A stretch of DNA of 64,000 nt from Burkholderia sp. Bp8992 (GCF_003853705.1 NZ_QTQI01000002.1:248001-312000), one strand, 5' to 3'; counted from the first letter of the stretch, positions 1 through 8,350 are shown. Made by a program: numbers and translations. The notes: a model not told the origin generated them from the sequence alone.

Positions 1-211
1 TGAACGCCTTCCATTCGGCGTCGGTTTCGGCGGCTTGTGCCTGGGCAACGAGTTCGGCGCTCGGCGACAGCGTCGGCAACCATACATCATAGTAGTTGCG
101 CGACGCGAATTCCGCCTTGGGAACGCCACGCGGCGGGCGCCGCACCGTGCCGATCCGCAGGCCCTCGCCGGCCGCGCGCGGCGTGCCGAGCTGGATGATC
201 CGGATGCCCAT
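1..211 (-). CDS. DUF488 family protein, N-terminal part only
   Basis: The reverse strand starts MGIRIIQLGTPRAAGEGLRI and continues through VRRPPRGVPKAEFASRNYYD to the window edge, about 70 codons with no stop. The 'GTVRRPPRGVPK...YYDVWLP.L.PS' pattern is typical of the N-terminus of DUF488 family proteins, which have no established biochemical function. The ATG at 211 has an AGGAG-type ribosome site just upstream. The gene is cut by the window, so length and C-terminus cannot be judged. It lies downstream of tyrB on the same strand but is separated from it by a strong terminator, so it is probably transcribed on its own. Confidence 0.8.
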   Translation of the reverse strand, partial: MGIRIIQLGTPRAAGEGLRIGTVRRPPRGVPKAEFASRNYYDVWLPTLSPSAELVAQAQAAETDAEWKAF

Positions 212-307
212 GTCGCTCCTTTCGTGTTGCGTCGGATGCCGTGATCGTACCGCCGCAAGCGCGAGCGCGTGTGCCTCCGTCGGCCGGCGCACGTTGCCGC
301 CGCGCAA

Positions 308-346
308 GAAAAAAACCGGCTGCTCCCGCGACGGGAAGCAGCCGGC
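308..346 (-). terminator. Rho-independent terminator of the permease-tyrB operon
   Basis: A long GC stem (arms 316-328 and 332-345, one bulged base, three-base loop) is followed on the minus strand by a run of seven T (A run at 309-315 on plus). It sits about 40 bp after the tyrB stop and before the DUF488 start, so it should end transcription of the tyrB operon. Confidence 0.9.
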
Positions 347-386
347 TCCTCCAGCATCGTTCGTTGCGCGCCGGGGCGCGCCGCGC

Positions 387-1589
387 TCAGACGCCGCTCT
401 TCAGCACCTTGCCGATCGCATCGGCGACGATGCCGACGTTCGAATCGTTCAGGCCCGCCACGCACATCCGGCCCGAACGCAGGATGTACACGCCGTGCAC
501 TTCGCGCAGCGCGTCGACCTGCGATTCGGTCAGGCCCGTGTACGTGAACATCCCGCGCTGCTTCACGTAGCGCGTGAGCGCCTCGCCGCTGACGTGGTCG
601 CGCAGGCCGTCATGGATCGACTGGCGCATCCGCGCGATGCGGCGGCACATCGCCGACAGTTCCTCTTCCCACTGCTTGCGCAGCGCCGGCGTGCCGAGCA
701 CGGCCGCGACGACCTTCGCGCCGTAGGTCTGCGGGTTGCTGTAGTTCGAGCGCACGGCGCCGGCCAGCTGGCCGAGCACGCGGTCGGCCGCGGCCGCATC
801 CTCGCAAACGACGCTCAGGCCGCCCACGCGCTCGCCGTACAGCGAGAAGTTCTTCGAGAACGAGTTCGCGACGAGCGTCGGCACGCCGCGGCGGGCCAGC
901 TCGCGCACCGCGAACGCGTCCGCGTCGAGGCCCGCGCCGAAGCCCTGGTATGCCATGTCGACGAACGGCAGCAGCCCGCGCGCCTCGATCACGTCGATCA
1001 GCTTCTCCCACTGGCCTTCGTCGAGGTCGACGCCGGTCGGGTTGTGGCAGCACGCATGCAGCAGCACGATGCTGCGCGCCGGCAGCGCGTCGATCGCCGC
1101 GAGCATCGCGTCGAACTTCAGGCCGCCCGTCGCTTCGTCGTAGTACGGATACGTGTTCACCGTGAAGCCGGCGCGCTCGAAGATGAAGCGGTGATTTTCC
1201 CAGCTCGGGTCGCTCAGCCACACCTGCGCATCCGGGAAATAGCGCTTCAGGAAATCGGCGCCGACCTTCAGCGCGCCCGAGCCGCCGAGCGTCTGCACCG
1301 TGGCGATACGGCCGGCCGCGCGGGCCGGGTGATCGGCGCCGAACACGAGCGCTTGCACCGCGTCGCGGTACGCGGCCAGGCCGACCATCGGCAGGTACGG
1401 CTTCGGGCCGCTCTCGCGCTGCAGCGCGGTTTCGGCTTCGCGCACGGCGCCCATCACCGGAATCCGGCCTTCGGCGTCGAAATAGATCCCGATGCTCAGG
1501 TTGACCTTCTGGTCGCGCGGATCTTTCTGGAAGTTTTCGTTCAGCGTCAGGATCGGATCGCCCGGATACGCGTCGATATGTTCGAACAT
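387..1589 (-). CDS. tyrB: Aromatic amino acid aminotransferase (class I, PLP)
   Basis: A 400-residue class I aminotransferase of the AspC/TyrB type, converting aromatic amino acids (and usually aspartate) to 2-oxo acids with 2-oxoglutarate in the cytoplasm. Family signs are the start MFEHIDAYPGDPILTLNENF, the substrate/PLP region HACCHNPTGVDL (about 178-190), DMAYQGFG (211-218) and the PLP lysine in NSFSKNFSLYGER (Lys246). The ATG at 1589 was chosen because homologues begin at MFEH; the reading frame stays open upstream to 1676 but that part is not conserved-looking. It follows the aromatic permease by 46 bp on the same strand, so uptake and transamination are probably co-transcribed. AspC versus TyrB preference cannot be settled by sequence alone. 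Confidence 0.9.
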   Translation of the reverse strand: MFEHIDAYPGDPILTLNENFQKDPRDQKVNLSIGIYFDAEGRIPVMGAVREAETALQRESGPKPYLPMVGLAAYRDAVQALVFGADHPARAAGRIATVQTLGGSGALKVGADFLKRYFPDAQVWLSDPSWENHRFIFERAGFTVNTYPYYDEATGGLKFDAMLAAIDALPARSIVLLHACCHNPTGVDLDEGQWEKLIDVIEARGLLPFVDMAYQGFGAGLDADAFAVRELARRGVPTLVANSFSKNFSLYGERVGGLSVVCEDAAAADRVLGQLAGAVRSNYSNPQTYGAKVVAAVLGTPALRKQWEEELSAMCRRIARMRQSIHDGLRDHVSGEALTRYVKQRGMFTYTGLTESQVDALREVHGVYILRSGRMCVAGLNDSNVGIVADAIGKVLKSGV

Positions 1590-1635
1590 GGCTTGAGTCG
1601 GTCTCGTTTGGAAGAATGATCGGTCGTGGCCTGCG

Positions 1636-3021
1636 TCAGCGTGCGGACACGCCGTCATGCACCGCATAGCCTGCATTCTTCTGACGGAAGCGATACCCGA
1701 CCGCGAGCACCGCGAGCCAAACCGGGATCAGGTACACCGACAGGCGGAGATCCGGCGTCAGGTACATCACGACGAGAATGCCGGCCATGAATGCCAGGCA
1801 CAGGTAATTCGTGAAAGGATAGCCCAGACTGCGGAAGGAAGTCTCCTCCCCGGCTGCACGCTTGGCCTGGCGGAACTTCAGGTGGATCACCGTGATCATC
1901 GCCCAGTTGATGATCAGCGCCGACACGACGAGGCCCATCAGCACCTCGAACGCCTTGCCCGGCATGAAGTAGTTGACCAGCACGCACACGCCGGTCGCGA
2001 GCGCCGACGCGCCGAGCGCCGCGAGCGGAATGCCGCGCTTGTTCACCGAGCACAGCACCTTCGGCGCATTGCCCTGCTGCGCGAGGCCGAACAGCATCCG
2101 GCTGTTGCTGTACACGCCGCTGTTGTAGACCGACAGCGCGGCCGTCAGCACGACGACGTTCAGCACGTTGGCCACCACGTTGCTGCTCAGTGCGTGAAAG
2201 ATCAGCACGAACGGGCTGCCGCCGGTGACGACCTTTTCCCACGGATACAGCGACAGCAGCACCGCGAGCGCGCCGATGTAGAAAATCAGGATGCGGTAGA
2301 TGACCTGGTTGGTCGCACGCGGAATGCTGCGCTTCGGATCGTCGGCCTCGGCCGCGGTGATGCCGATCAGCTCGAGCCCGCCGAACGAGAACATGATCGC
2401 GGCCATCGACATCACGAGCCCCGACACGCCGTTCGGGAAGAAGCCGCCGTGCTGCCACAGGTTCGCGACACTTGCTTCAGGCCCCGCATGGCCGCTCGCG
2501 AGCAGCCAGCCGCCGAAGCCGATCATCCCGACGATCGCGGCGACCTTGATGATCGAGAACCAGAATTCCGTCTCGCCGTACGACTTCACGCTTGCCAGGT
2601 TGAGCAGGTTGATCGCGACGAAGAACACCAGCGCCGACACCCAGGTCGGGACGCCCGGCCACCAGTACTGCACGTAGATCCCGACGGCCGACAACTCGGC
2701 CATGCTGACGAGGATGTACAGCACCCAGTAGTTCCAGCCGGACAGGAAGCCGGTGAAGTGGCCGACGTATTTGTTCGCGAAGTAGCTGAACGACCCTGCG
2801 ACGGGCTCGTCGACGACCATCTCGCCGAGCTGGCGCATGATGAAGAACGCGACGATGCCGGCCACCGCGTAGCCGAGCAGCACGGACGGGCCCGCCATCT
2901 TGATCGTCTGCGCGATGCCGAGGAACAGCCCCGTGCCGAGCGCGCCGCCGAGCGCAATCAGCTGGATGTGCCGGTTCTTCAGCCCGCGCTTCAGGCCGTC
3001 GCTCTCGTTTCCAGAAACCAT
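1636..3021 (-). CDS. Aromatic amino acid permease (AroP/PheP type, APC superfamily)
   Basis: 461 residues with about twelve hydrophobic segments. The start LKRGLKNRHIQLIALGGALG, then GLFLGIAQTIKMAGPSVLLGYAVAG and MFSFGGLELIGITAAEADDPKRS, follow E. coli PheP/AroP almost residue for residue, so the likely role is inner-membrane import of phenylalanine, tyrosine or tryptophan. The ATG at 3021 (MVSGNESDGLKRG) is preferred over upstream in-frame starts because homologues begin there. It is the first gene of an operon with tyrB and is divergent from an Lrp-type regulator. Which aromatic amino acid is favoured is not visible; other amino acids transported by the same family remain possible. Confidence 0.9.
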   Translation of the reverse strand: MVSGNESDGLKRGLKNRHIQLIALGGALGTGLFLGIAQTIKMAGPSVLLGYAVAGIVAFFIMRQLGEMVVDEPVAGSFSYFANKYVGHFTGFLSGWNYWVLYILVSMAELSAVGIYVQYWWPGVPTWVSALVFFVAINLLNLASVKSYGETEFWFSIIKVAAIVGMIGFGGWLLASGHAGPEASVANLWQHGGFFPNGVSGLVMSMAAIMFSFGGLELIGITAAEADDPKRSIPRATNQVIYRILIFYIGALAVLLSLYPWEKVVTGGSPFVLIFHALSSNVVANVLNVVVLTAALSVYNSGVYSNSRMLFGLAQQGNAPKVLCSVNKRGIPLAALGASALATGVCVLVNYFMPGKAFEVLMGLVVSALIINWAMITVIHLKFRQAKRAAGEETSFRSLGYPFTNYLCLAFMAGILVVMYLTPDLRLSVYLIPVWLAVLAVGYRFRQKNAGYAVHDGVSAR

Positions 3022-3345
3022 GTCTTCTCCATTCTGCCCGCCTCCGCCGGAAGCGGTGCGGCGCGCCTCGGTGTGCCGGGCGCTGTTTTTGCTGTGCCGG
3101 CAGCCGTTCGTGGGGCCACCGGGTTGGGGGACTGCAATCTTCGTGTGGCGGCGCCCGATTCGCGTCGGCGTGAACAGGCGCCAGACCGACTGCCGACTTG
3201 TCGCCCGCGCCGCATTGCTGCGGCCGCACACGAAAATCCGGGGTCAGTTTAGCGTTGCGACGACGAAATCGGGTTGCGTAACCGGTTCATGCAAACCCTA
3301 CATTATGAGATAAGATTGCGCTCGGGAGACAAATAAGGAAACAAA
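3022..3345. other. Divergent promoter region, permease-tyrB operon / Lrp gene
   Basis: About 320 bp with no credible gene. The permease side is GC-rich. The last 80 bp before the Lrp gene are AT-richer, contain a TATGAGATAAGATT stretch that could hold a -10 element and end with an AAGGAAAC ribosome site before ATG 3346. A long imperfect inverted repeat lies at 3271-3298. Confidence 0.6.
3271..3298. promoter_or_regulatory. Imperfect inverted repeat, candidate Lrp operator
   Basis: GGGTTGC at 3271-3277 and GCAAACCC at 3291-3298 flank a central ACCGGT palindrome (3281-3286), giving a nearly symmetric 28-bp element about 50 bp before the Lrp start. Lrp/AsnC proteins bind such imperfect palindromes; assignment to this regulator is inferred from position. 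Confidence 0.45.
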
Positions 3346-3819
3346 ATGCCTGAACCGGTTCTCGATCGTATCGACCGACATTTGCTTTCGATCCTGCAGG
3401 AGAACGGCCGTGCGTCGAACCTCGACCTCGCGAAGGCCGTCGGCCTGTCTCCCGCACAGACATTGCGGCGCCACCGGCGGCTGGAGGAGATCGGCGCGAT
3501 CCGCCGCTATGAAACCCGTCTGTGCCCCGACACGCTCGGCTTCGGCGTCACGGCCTTCGTGCACGTGACGATGGAGCGCGGGCATATCCGCGACCTGTCG
3601 AAGTTCCAGAAACTGGTGTCCGATCTCGCGCAGATCCAGGAGTGTTTCTCGGTGACGGGCGACATCGACTACGTGCTGAAGGTCGTCGCACACGATTTGA
3701 AGGGGCTGTCGCGGTTCCTGCTCGAGACGCTGATGCGGATTCCCGGCGTGAGCGGCGTGCATTCCAGCGTGTGCCTCGACGAGATCAAGTGCACGAGTGC
3801 GATGCCGGTGGAGGCTTGA
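3346..3819 (+). CDS. Lrp/AsnC family transcriptional regulator
   Basis: 157 residues with the standard two-domain layout. An N-terminal winged helix-turn-helix (about 4-60; LDRIDRHLLSILQENGRASN and LSPAQTLRRHRRLEEIGAIR) is followed by a RAM/AsnC ligand-binding and oligomerisation domain (about 65-150; FVHVTMERGH and SVTGDIDYVLKVV). The ATG at 3346 has an AAGGA ribosome site. It is divergent from the aromatic permease-tyrB operon and probably controls that operon and itself in response to an amino acid, as is usual for this family. The actual effector cannot be read from the sequence. Confidence 0.93.
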   Translation: MPEPVLDRIDRHLLSILQENGRASNLDLAKAVGLSPAQTLRRHRRLEEIGAIRRYETRLCPDTLGFGVTAFVHVTMERGHIRDLSKFQKLVSDLAQIQECFSVTGDIDYVLKVVAHDLKGLSRFLLETLMRIPGVSGVHSSVCLDEIKCTSAMPVEA

Positions 3820-4124
3820 CCTCCGCACGTGGATTCTCGGCGGCCGCCATTTGCGCGCCCGGCATCCGCAGAACGTGGTCGCCCCGAATAGGCTCGAATC
3901 CCCCGTCGGCCTATTCCCACCTCGCGTAGCACGCCTCGCAGCTCATCGGCATCGAGCGTAACGATCTCGTGTTCGTATGCGCGCGGCGCGCTACAAGCGA
4001 CGGACGGATTCAATCAAAATTTCGAATACGTCCGATGGACAATAATCGCCCGTCTGGCGACCCTAGAGCATTCCTCAAGAAATCAGCTTGACTCTTGAAA
4101 ATCCATGCAAAGGGGTGCTGACGC
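3820..4124. other. Intergenic region leading into the AT-richer islet
   Basis: 305 bp with no convincing gene. It contains a hairpin at 3886-3916. From about 4000 onwards the base composition becomes visibly AT-richer than the flanks and stays so until about 5230. A minus-strand stretch around 3930-4000 translates to EHEIVTLDADELRGVLREVG, which looks protein-like but has no start or domain that supports a gene. Confidence 0.5.
3886..3916. repeat. Inverted repeat / hairpin GAATAGGC...GCCTATTC
   Basis: Eight-base perfect arms at 3886-3893 and 3909-3916; CGA and TCG extend the stem inside after one bulge. The upper strand contains a tRNA T-arm-like GGCTCGAATCCCCC but no cloverleaf can be built around it. 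There is no T run, so a classical terminator is not supported. It lies between the Lrp gene and the AT-richer islet. Confidence 0.5.
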
Positions 4125-4838
4125 ATGACCAATTTTTTCGACAAAAAACCGTACGACTTCGACATTGACGACAGCGAGGATTGGGTTTTGGTCCATTCGG
4201 GTGCCATCACCAACACCAACCCCGGCTCAATGGTGTATGTGTCGATCAACACGACTCCCATATGCTCGAATATGAGTAACAGGGAATTTCGAAAGCTGAT
4301 CATGAAGGCGCGTGATGCAGCAATCTCTCTGATACTACAGCGCATTGAGGGTGTCACAGCTTGGGACAAGGCTGAACAAGCGCGGGCTCGACTCTACTTC
4401 GGCCGCTCCGACAATGATGTCAGATCAGTCCTTGCCGCTGGCTTGCCCAGACTACTCAATGCGATGCGGGAGCTCGCGCCGGAGAAGATCGTCCGATGGG
4501 ACGACTCCATGAACAGACGCCTTACCTGCGGTGTAGTACCCGACAGCGGTAACAACATCGCGGGGGTATGCAAGCCGGACTCCGAGAAGCGGATCATCGC
4601 CATCTATTCAAAATTCTGCACAATTTCAAACGGAGATCTATGGACGGCATCAAAGGTTAAAACACTTATCCATGAATGCACGCACTATGTCGACACATTC
4701 AACTCCGACGACATCATATATTCCGACACAGAATCCGGGCTAAGGGCTTTTGCAGAAAACAATGCCGACGTCGCCATTAGAAATGCGGACAGCATTACGG
4801 GATACATCGCAACCTTCGACAAGAGAATCATGGAATGA
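4125..4838 (+). CDS. M35-like (aspzincin) zinc metallopeptidase, putative effector/toxin
   Basis: A 237-residue protein without a signal peptide. The C-terminal half matches the lysine-specific/deuterolysin M35 fold: FGRSDNDVR (92-100), a CG motif at 135-136, IAIYSKFC (158-165), the zinc motif HECTHYVDTF (183-192), an aspzincin-type DD at 195-196 followed by IIYS, and the conserved IRNAD near 218-222. His183, His187 and Asp195 or Asp196 would be the three metal ligands and Glu184 the general base. Homologous M35 domains in proteobacteria often occur in secreted or contact-delivered proteins, but no delivery domain is present here. The stop overlaps the next start (ATGA), so the two products are probably made together. 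The gene is AT-richer than its neighbours, suggesting acquisition. Toxin function is inference. Confidence 0.7.
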   Translation: MTNFFDKKPYDFDIDDSEDWVLVHSGAITNTNPGSMVYVSINTTPICSNMSNREFRKLIMKARDAAISLILQRIEGVTAWDKAEQARARLYFGRSDNDVRSVLAAGLPRLLNAMRELAPEKIVRWDDSMNRRLTCGVVPDSGNNIAGVCKPDSEKRIIAIYSKFCTISNGDLWTASKVKTLIHECTHYVDTFNSDDIIYSDTESGLRAFAENNADVAIRNADSITGYIATFDKRIME

Positions 4839-5326
4839 GAGTCCATATCAAAGCCGTAATCTCCGGTATCTCACGGGTGATCGCACTGTCGGCATGCGCC
4901 GGCATCTTTCCAGCACATGCATGCACGATTGGGGAATCGGTGCGAATCCCGTTACCGCTCAACAGCGTCGACGTGACCAATGCTGACAGGCTGAAAATCG
5001 CAAATGCTGTAATCGAGGCGCGAAAATGGCCGGATGCAGAAATTCAGGCCGTTGTCATATCCGGTGCATATGCGACGGAACGGAACGGCGAGCGTCTGAA
5101 GACCGAGCGAGCCAAGATCGCGAGCGAATATCTGAAGCAACTTGGGATCAGGAGCGAACACATCCTCATCGACAAAAAAACATTCACCGATGCCATGGTG
5201 CGGAACAGCGACGGAACACTAACCCTGTACCAGCTCGACATCGAACTAACCCCCCTTTGCCGAGGCGGGTGTCAAAGGCTTTGCGACGACCCGCGCGTTA
5301 CACCTCGAAGCAAGGCGATTCTGTGA
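4835..5326 (+). CDS. Exported OmpA-like-domain protein coupled to the M35 gene
   Basis: 163 residues. A signal peptide ends around FPAHA-C (about residue 29), so the product should reach the periplasm; the lipobox is poor, so lipidation is doubtful. Residues about 35-115 resemble an OmpA C-terminal-like peptidoglycan-associated fold: DRLKIANAVIEARKWPDAEI, AVVISGAYATERNG, then LKTERAKIASEYLKQLGI and RSEHILIDKK. The tail holds three cysteines (CRGGCQRLC). Its ATG overlaps the M35 stop by 4 bp, so translation is coupled. Possible roles are an immunity or anchoring partner of the peptidase; an unrelated envelope protein is also possible. The AT-richer composition matches the upstream gene. Confidence 0.6.
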   Translation: MRVHIKAVISGISRVIALSACAGIFPAHACTIGESVRIPLPLNSVDVTNADRLKIANAVIEARKWPDAEIQAVVISGAYATERNGERLKTERAKIASEYLKQLGIRSEHILIDKKTFTDAMVRNSDGTLTLYQLDIELTPLCRGGCQRLCDDPRVTPRSKAIL

Positions 5327-5396
5327 TGGGCAATGACGATTTGTCGGCTGCGCGCGTACGTTCACGGCGTCCGAACGGGGCCATCTTGGCGTTTGC

Positions 5397-6254
5397 TCAC
5401 CGCACCGCTTCAAACACACTGATCAGCAACGCCCCCGCGGCGATCACCGCGCATCCGGCCGCCCGGCGCGGCGTCAGCCGTTCGCCGAGATACAAGCGCG
5501 CAATCAGCGCAGCAAACACCACGCTCGTCTCCCGCAGCGCCGACACCGGCCCCATCGGCGCGCGATCCATCGCCCAGATCACGATGCCGTACGCGAGCGC
5601 CGCGAACACGCCGCCGCAGGCGGCCTTCGCCGTCTCGCCGCCCTCCTGCGCGAGCCGCAGCGGCCCCGCGCGCAGCCGGTAGTACGCGGCCATCATCACG
5701 CCCGTCGACACGAACATCCACGCGGTATAGCCGACCGTGTTGCCGCTCTCGCGCACGCCGATCCCGTCGACCACGCTGTACGCCGCAATCGACACGCCGG
5801 TCGCGAACGCCGTCGGCAGCACCTGTCCCATCCGGTGCGTCGCGTCGCGCCCGCGCTCCAGCCCGATCGCCAGGATGCCCGCGCAGATCAGCACGAGCCC
5901 GCCCTGCGCGCCGGCGTTCAGGTGTTCGCCCGCGAACGCCGCCGCGCCGAGCGTGACGAGCAGCGGCGCGGTACCGCGCGCAACCGGATACGCGACGCTC
6001 AGGTCGCCATGCTCGTAGGCGCGCACGAGCAGCAGCGTATAGACGACGTGGATCACGGCCGACGCGACCACGCAGAGCCAGCTCGCCGGCGTGATCGGTG
6101 CGGCGACAGGCAGGAACAGCAGCGCGAATACCCCGATCGCGATCTGCAACACCGTGGCCGAGCGCAACCGGTCGCCGCTGCTGCGCACCAGCGCATTCCA
6201 TGACGCATGCAGGAACGCCGCGCACAGAACGGCGAACAGAACGGGGATCGGCAC
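5397..6254 (-). CDS. EamA/DMT family transporter
   Basis: 285 residues with about ten hydrophobic segments arranged as two EamA repeats (roughly 5-130 and 145-280), the pattern of drug/metabolite exporters of the inner membrane. The GTG at 6254 (VPIPVLFAVLCAAFLHASWN) is chosen because an AGGGAGG ribosome site lies at the right distance; the longer reading from 6308 lacks one. C-terminal EamA features such as MDRAPMGPVSALRETSVVFAA and LGERLTPRRAAG are clear. It is transcribed alone and is convergent with the islet genes. The substrate is unknown. Confidence 0.88.
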   Translation of the reverse strand: MPIPVLFAVLCAAFLHASWNALVRSSGDRLRSATVLQIAIGVFALLFLPVAAPITPASWLCVVASAVIHVVYTLLLVRAYEHGDLSVAYPVARGTAPLLVTLGAAAFAGEHLNAGAQGGLVLICAGILAIGLERGRDATHRMGQVLPTAFATGVSIAAYSVVDGIGVRESGNTVGYTAWMFVSTGVMMAAYYRLRAGPLRLAQEGGETAKAACGGVFAALAYGIVIWAMDRAPMGPVSALRETSVVFAALIARLYLGERLTPRRAAGCAVIAAGALLISVFEAVR

Positions 6255-6655
6255 GCTGAAACCTCCCTGGCGATCGGGAATCACGCGACGGGCGCGACAG
6301 GCGCTCATCGTATGAATGCGTCACCGGATTGTCAAAAAAGCGCCGCCCAGCGTTGCGTGGCCGAACTGGCTGGCCACGCCCTTTCGCCCGCCCTGCATGG
6401 CTCCCGCGGCAGCCGCCCGCTCGCCGCCGAATGTGACGCCGAGGTGGCACACGGCCCGCCGCTTTCCATTTTCTTTCGCCTCGCGCCACGCCGTAATGAA
6501 ATCGATACCGCAGCGCAACCGTCGCGAAAACACTCCGTCCCCATATCTTCATATGCGACTGTTCCAATGCGCGTGCTCCCTCACGAGCTCCGCGCCGAAC
6601 CGATACGGCGACGGGGCCGCTCACCACCATCGCTGACCTTACCTGGAGTTTCCCG
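6255..6655. other. Divergent intergenic region with a perfect hairpin
   Basis: 401 bp between the DMT transporter and the AcpA-like gene; no credible gene on either strand. It holds the perfect hairpin at 6355-6379 and AT-richer stretches around 6330 and 6480-6560 (CATATCTTCATATG) where promoters for the right-hand gene could lie. Confidence 0.55.
6355..6379. repeat. Perfect hairpin GCGTGGCC-N9-GGCCACGC
   Basis: Eight-base perfect arms separated by nine bases, followed on plus by CCCTTTC. It lies 100 bp upstream of the DMT start and 277 bp upstream of the AcpA-like gene. It could be a regulatory palindrome or part of a transcript end; no T run supports a terminator on the plus strand. Confidence 0.5.
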
Positions 6656-8329
6656 ATGTTCCGTCAAGCCTTGCTCGTCACTGCCTGCGCGGCCGCAGCG
6701 CTGGCGCTGTTCGCCTGCGGCGGCAGCGACGACCCCACGTCGACGCCCGCCGTGTCGTCGCAGGACGCGCTGCAGACCGCCACGCCGATCAAGCACGTCG
6801 TCGTGATCTATGGCGAAAACATCTCGTTCGACCACTACTTCGGCACCTACCCGAACGCGACGAACCCGTCGGGCGAACCGGCATTCAACGCGAAGTCCGG
6901 CACGCCGACGCCGAACGGGTTGACGGGCACGCTGCTCACCGCGAACCCGAACTTCACGAACACGGCCAACGGCACCGATGCGGCGAACCCGTTCCGCCTC
7001 GACCGCACGCAGGCCGCGACCGCCGACCAGAACCACGCGTACACGGCCGAACAGCTGGCCGAGGACAACGGTCTGGCCGACCTGTTCCCGAAATACACCG
7101 GCAAGGGCTCGTCCGGCGGCGCCGGCGCGTTCGGCACGAAGGGCCAGGTGATGGGCTACTTCGACGGCAACACCGTGACGGCACTGTGGAACTATGCGCA
7201 GCGCTTCGCGATGAGCGACAACACGTTCACGACGGTCTACGGCCCGTCGACGCCTGGCGCGCTGAACGTCGTGTCGGGCCAGACCAACGGGATGCAGATC
7301 GTCAAGACGTCGAAGCAGCCGTCGACGCTCGCCGCGACCTCGTACTACATCAACGACGGCCAGGGCGGCTTCACGATGATCAACGACGTCGACCCGGGCT
7401 TCGACGTGTGCTCGAGCACGACCGACCAGGCGATGATGACCGGCAAGAACATCGGTGACCTGCTGAACGGCGCGAAGATCACGTGGGGCGGCTTCATGGG
7501 CGGCTTCAACCTGTCGACGACGAACGGCAACGGCACGACCGGCTGCGCGCGCAGCACGGTCGCCACCGCCGTGAACGCCGCGACGGCCGACTACATCCCG
7601 CACCACAACTGGTTCCAGTACTACGCATCGACCGCGAACCCGCAGCACACGCGCCCGAGCTCGGTCGCCGCGATCGGTTCGAGCTTCCAGGCCGACGGCA
7701 AGACCGCCGAACCCGCGAACCACCAGTACGACACGGACGACTTCTTCGCGGCCGTGAAGGCCGGCAACTTCCCGTCGGTCAGCTACCTGAAGGCGCCGGC
7801 CGCGCAGGACGGGCACGCGGGCTATTCGGATCCGCTCGACGAGCAGGCGTTCGTGACGAAGGTCGTCAACTTCCTGCAGCAGCAGCCGGACTGGCAGAAC
7901 ACGGCCGTGATCGTCACCTACGACGACTCGGACGGCTGGTACGACCACGTGTACACGGCGCCGACGCACGCATCGTCGGACGCGGTCGACCAGGTCAACG
8001 GCAGCGGCAAGTGCGGCACGGGCGGCACCACCGGCGTGAACGGCGCGACCGTGAACGGCCGCTGCGGCCCGGGCGTGCGCATTCCGCTCGTCGTGATCTC
8101 GCCGTACGCGAAGCAGAACTACGTCGACCACACGATGCTCGACCAGGCGTCCGTCGTGCGCTTCATCGAGGACAACTGGCTCGGCGGCCAGCGCATCGGC
8201 GGCGGCTCGTTCGATGCAACGGCGGGCGACCTGCGCAGCCTGTTCGATTTCACGTCGAAGCCGAACACGACGCCGCTGTACCTCGACCCGACGCTCGGCA
8301 CTGTCCTGAGCGCCGCACCGGCGATCTGA
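6656..8329 (+). CDS. AcpA-like phosphoesterase family lipoprotein (acid phosphatase / phospholipase C superfamily)
   Basis: 557 residues. A lipoprotein signal with lipobox LFAC puts the acylated cysteine at residue 21, followed by GGSDDP. The rest is a phosphoesterase-superfamily (PF04185) domain: IKHVVVIYGENISFDHYFG near 44-62 carries the metal/nucleophile region, then SDNTFTTVYGPSTPGALN, VIVTYDDSDGWYDHVY (late metal ligands) and RIPLVVISPYAKQNYVDH. This arrangement is shared by Francisella AcpA-type acid phosphatases and non-haemolytic phospholipases C, so it should hydrolyse phosphomonoesters or phospholipid head groups outside the inner membrane. A terminator follows. Exact substrate is uncertain. 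Confidence 0.85.
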   Translation: MFRQALLVTACAAAALALFACGGSDDPTSTPAVSSQDALQTATPIKHVVVIYGENISFDHYFGTYPNATNPSGEPAFNAKSGTPTPNGLTGTLLTANPNFTNTANGTDAANPFRLDRTQAATADQNHAYTAEQLAEDNGLADLFPKYTGKGSSGGAGAFGTKGQVMGYFDGNTVTALWNYAQRFAMSDNTFTTVYGPSTPGALNVVSGQTNGMQIVKTSKQPSTLAATSYYINDGQGGFTMINDVDPGFDVCSSTTDQAMMTGKNIGDLLNGAKITWGGFMGGFNLSTTNGNGTTGCARSTVATAVNAATADYIPHHNWFQYYASTANPQHTRPSSVAAIGSSFQADGKTAEPANHQYDTDDFFAAVKAGNFPSVSYLKAPAAQDGHAGYSDPLDEQAFVTKVVNFLQQQPDWQNTAVIVTYDDSDGWYDHVYTAPTHASSDAVDQVNGSGKCGTGGTTGVNGATVNGRCGPGVRIPLVVISPYAKQNYVDHTMLDQASVVRFIEDNWLGGQRIGGGSFDATAGDLRSLFDFTSKPNTTPLYLDPTLGTVLSAAPAI

Positions 8330-8350
8330 CCGTCACGGCATGACCCGCAT

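Noticed and set aside
96..1619. 507-codon open frame on plus over tyrB
   Set aside because: Arg/Ala/His-rich shadow of the minus-strand aminotransferase; typical of GC-rich DNA.
1657..3252. 531-codon plus-strand frame opposite the aromatic permease
   Set aside because: Charged, repetitive composition with no domain; the minus strand encodes a clear permease.
3886..3916. tRNA-like T-arm sequence GGCTCGAATCCCCC
   Set aside because: No acceptor stem, D-arm or anticodon arm can be drawn; best explained as a hairpin.
3669..4013. Minus-strand ORF containing EHEIVTLDADELRGVLREVG
   Set aside because: Part looks protein-like but it overlaps the Lrp gene, has no ribosome site and matches no family I recognise; kept only as a possible relic.
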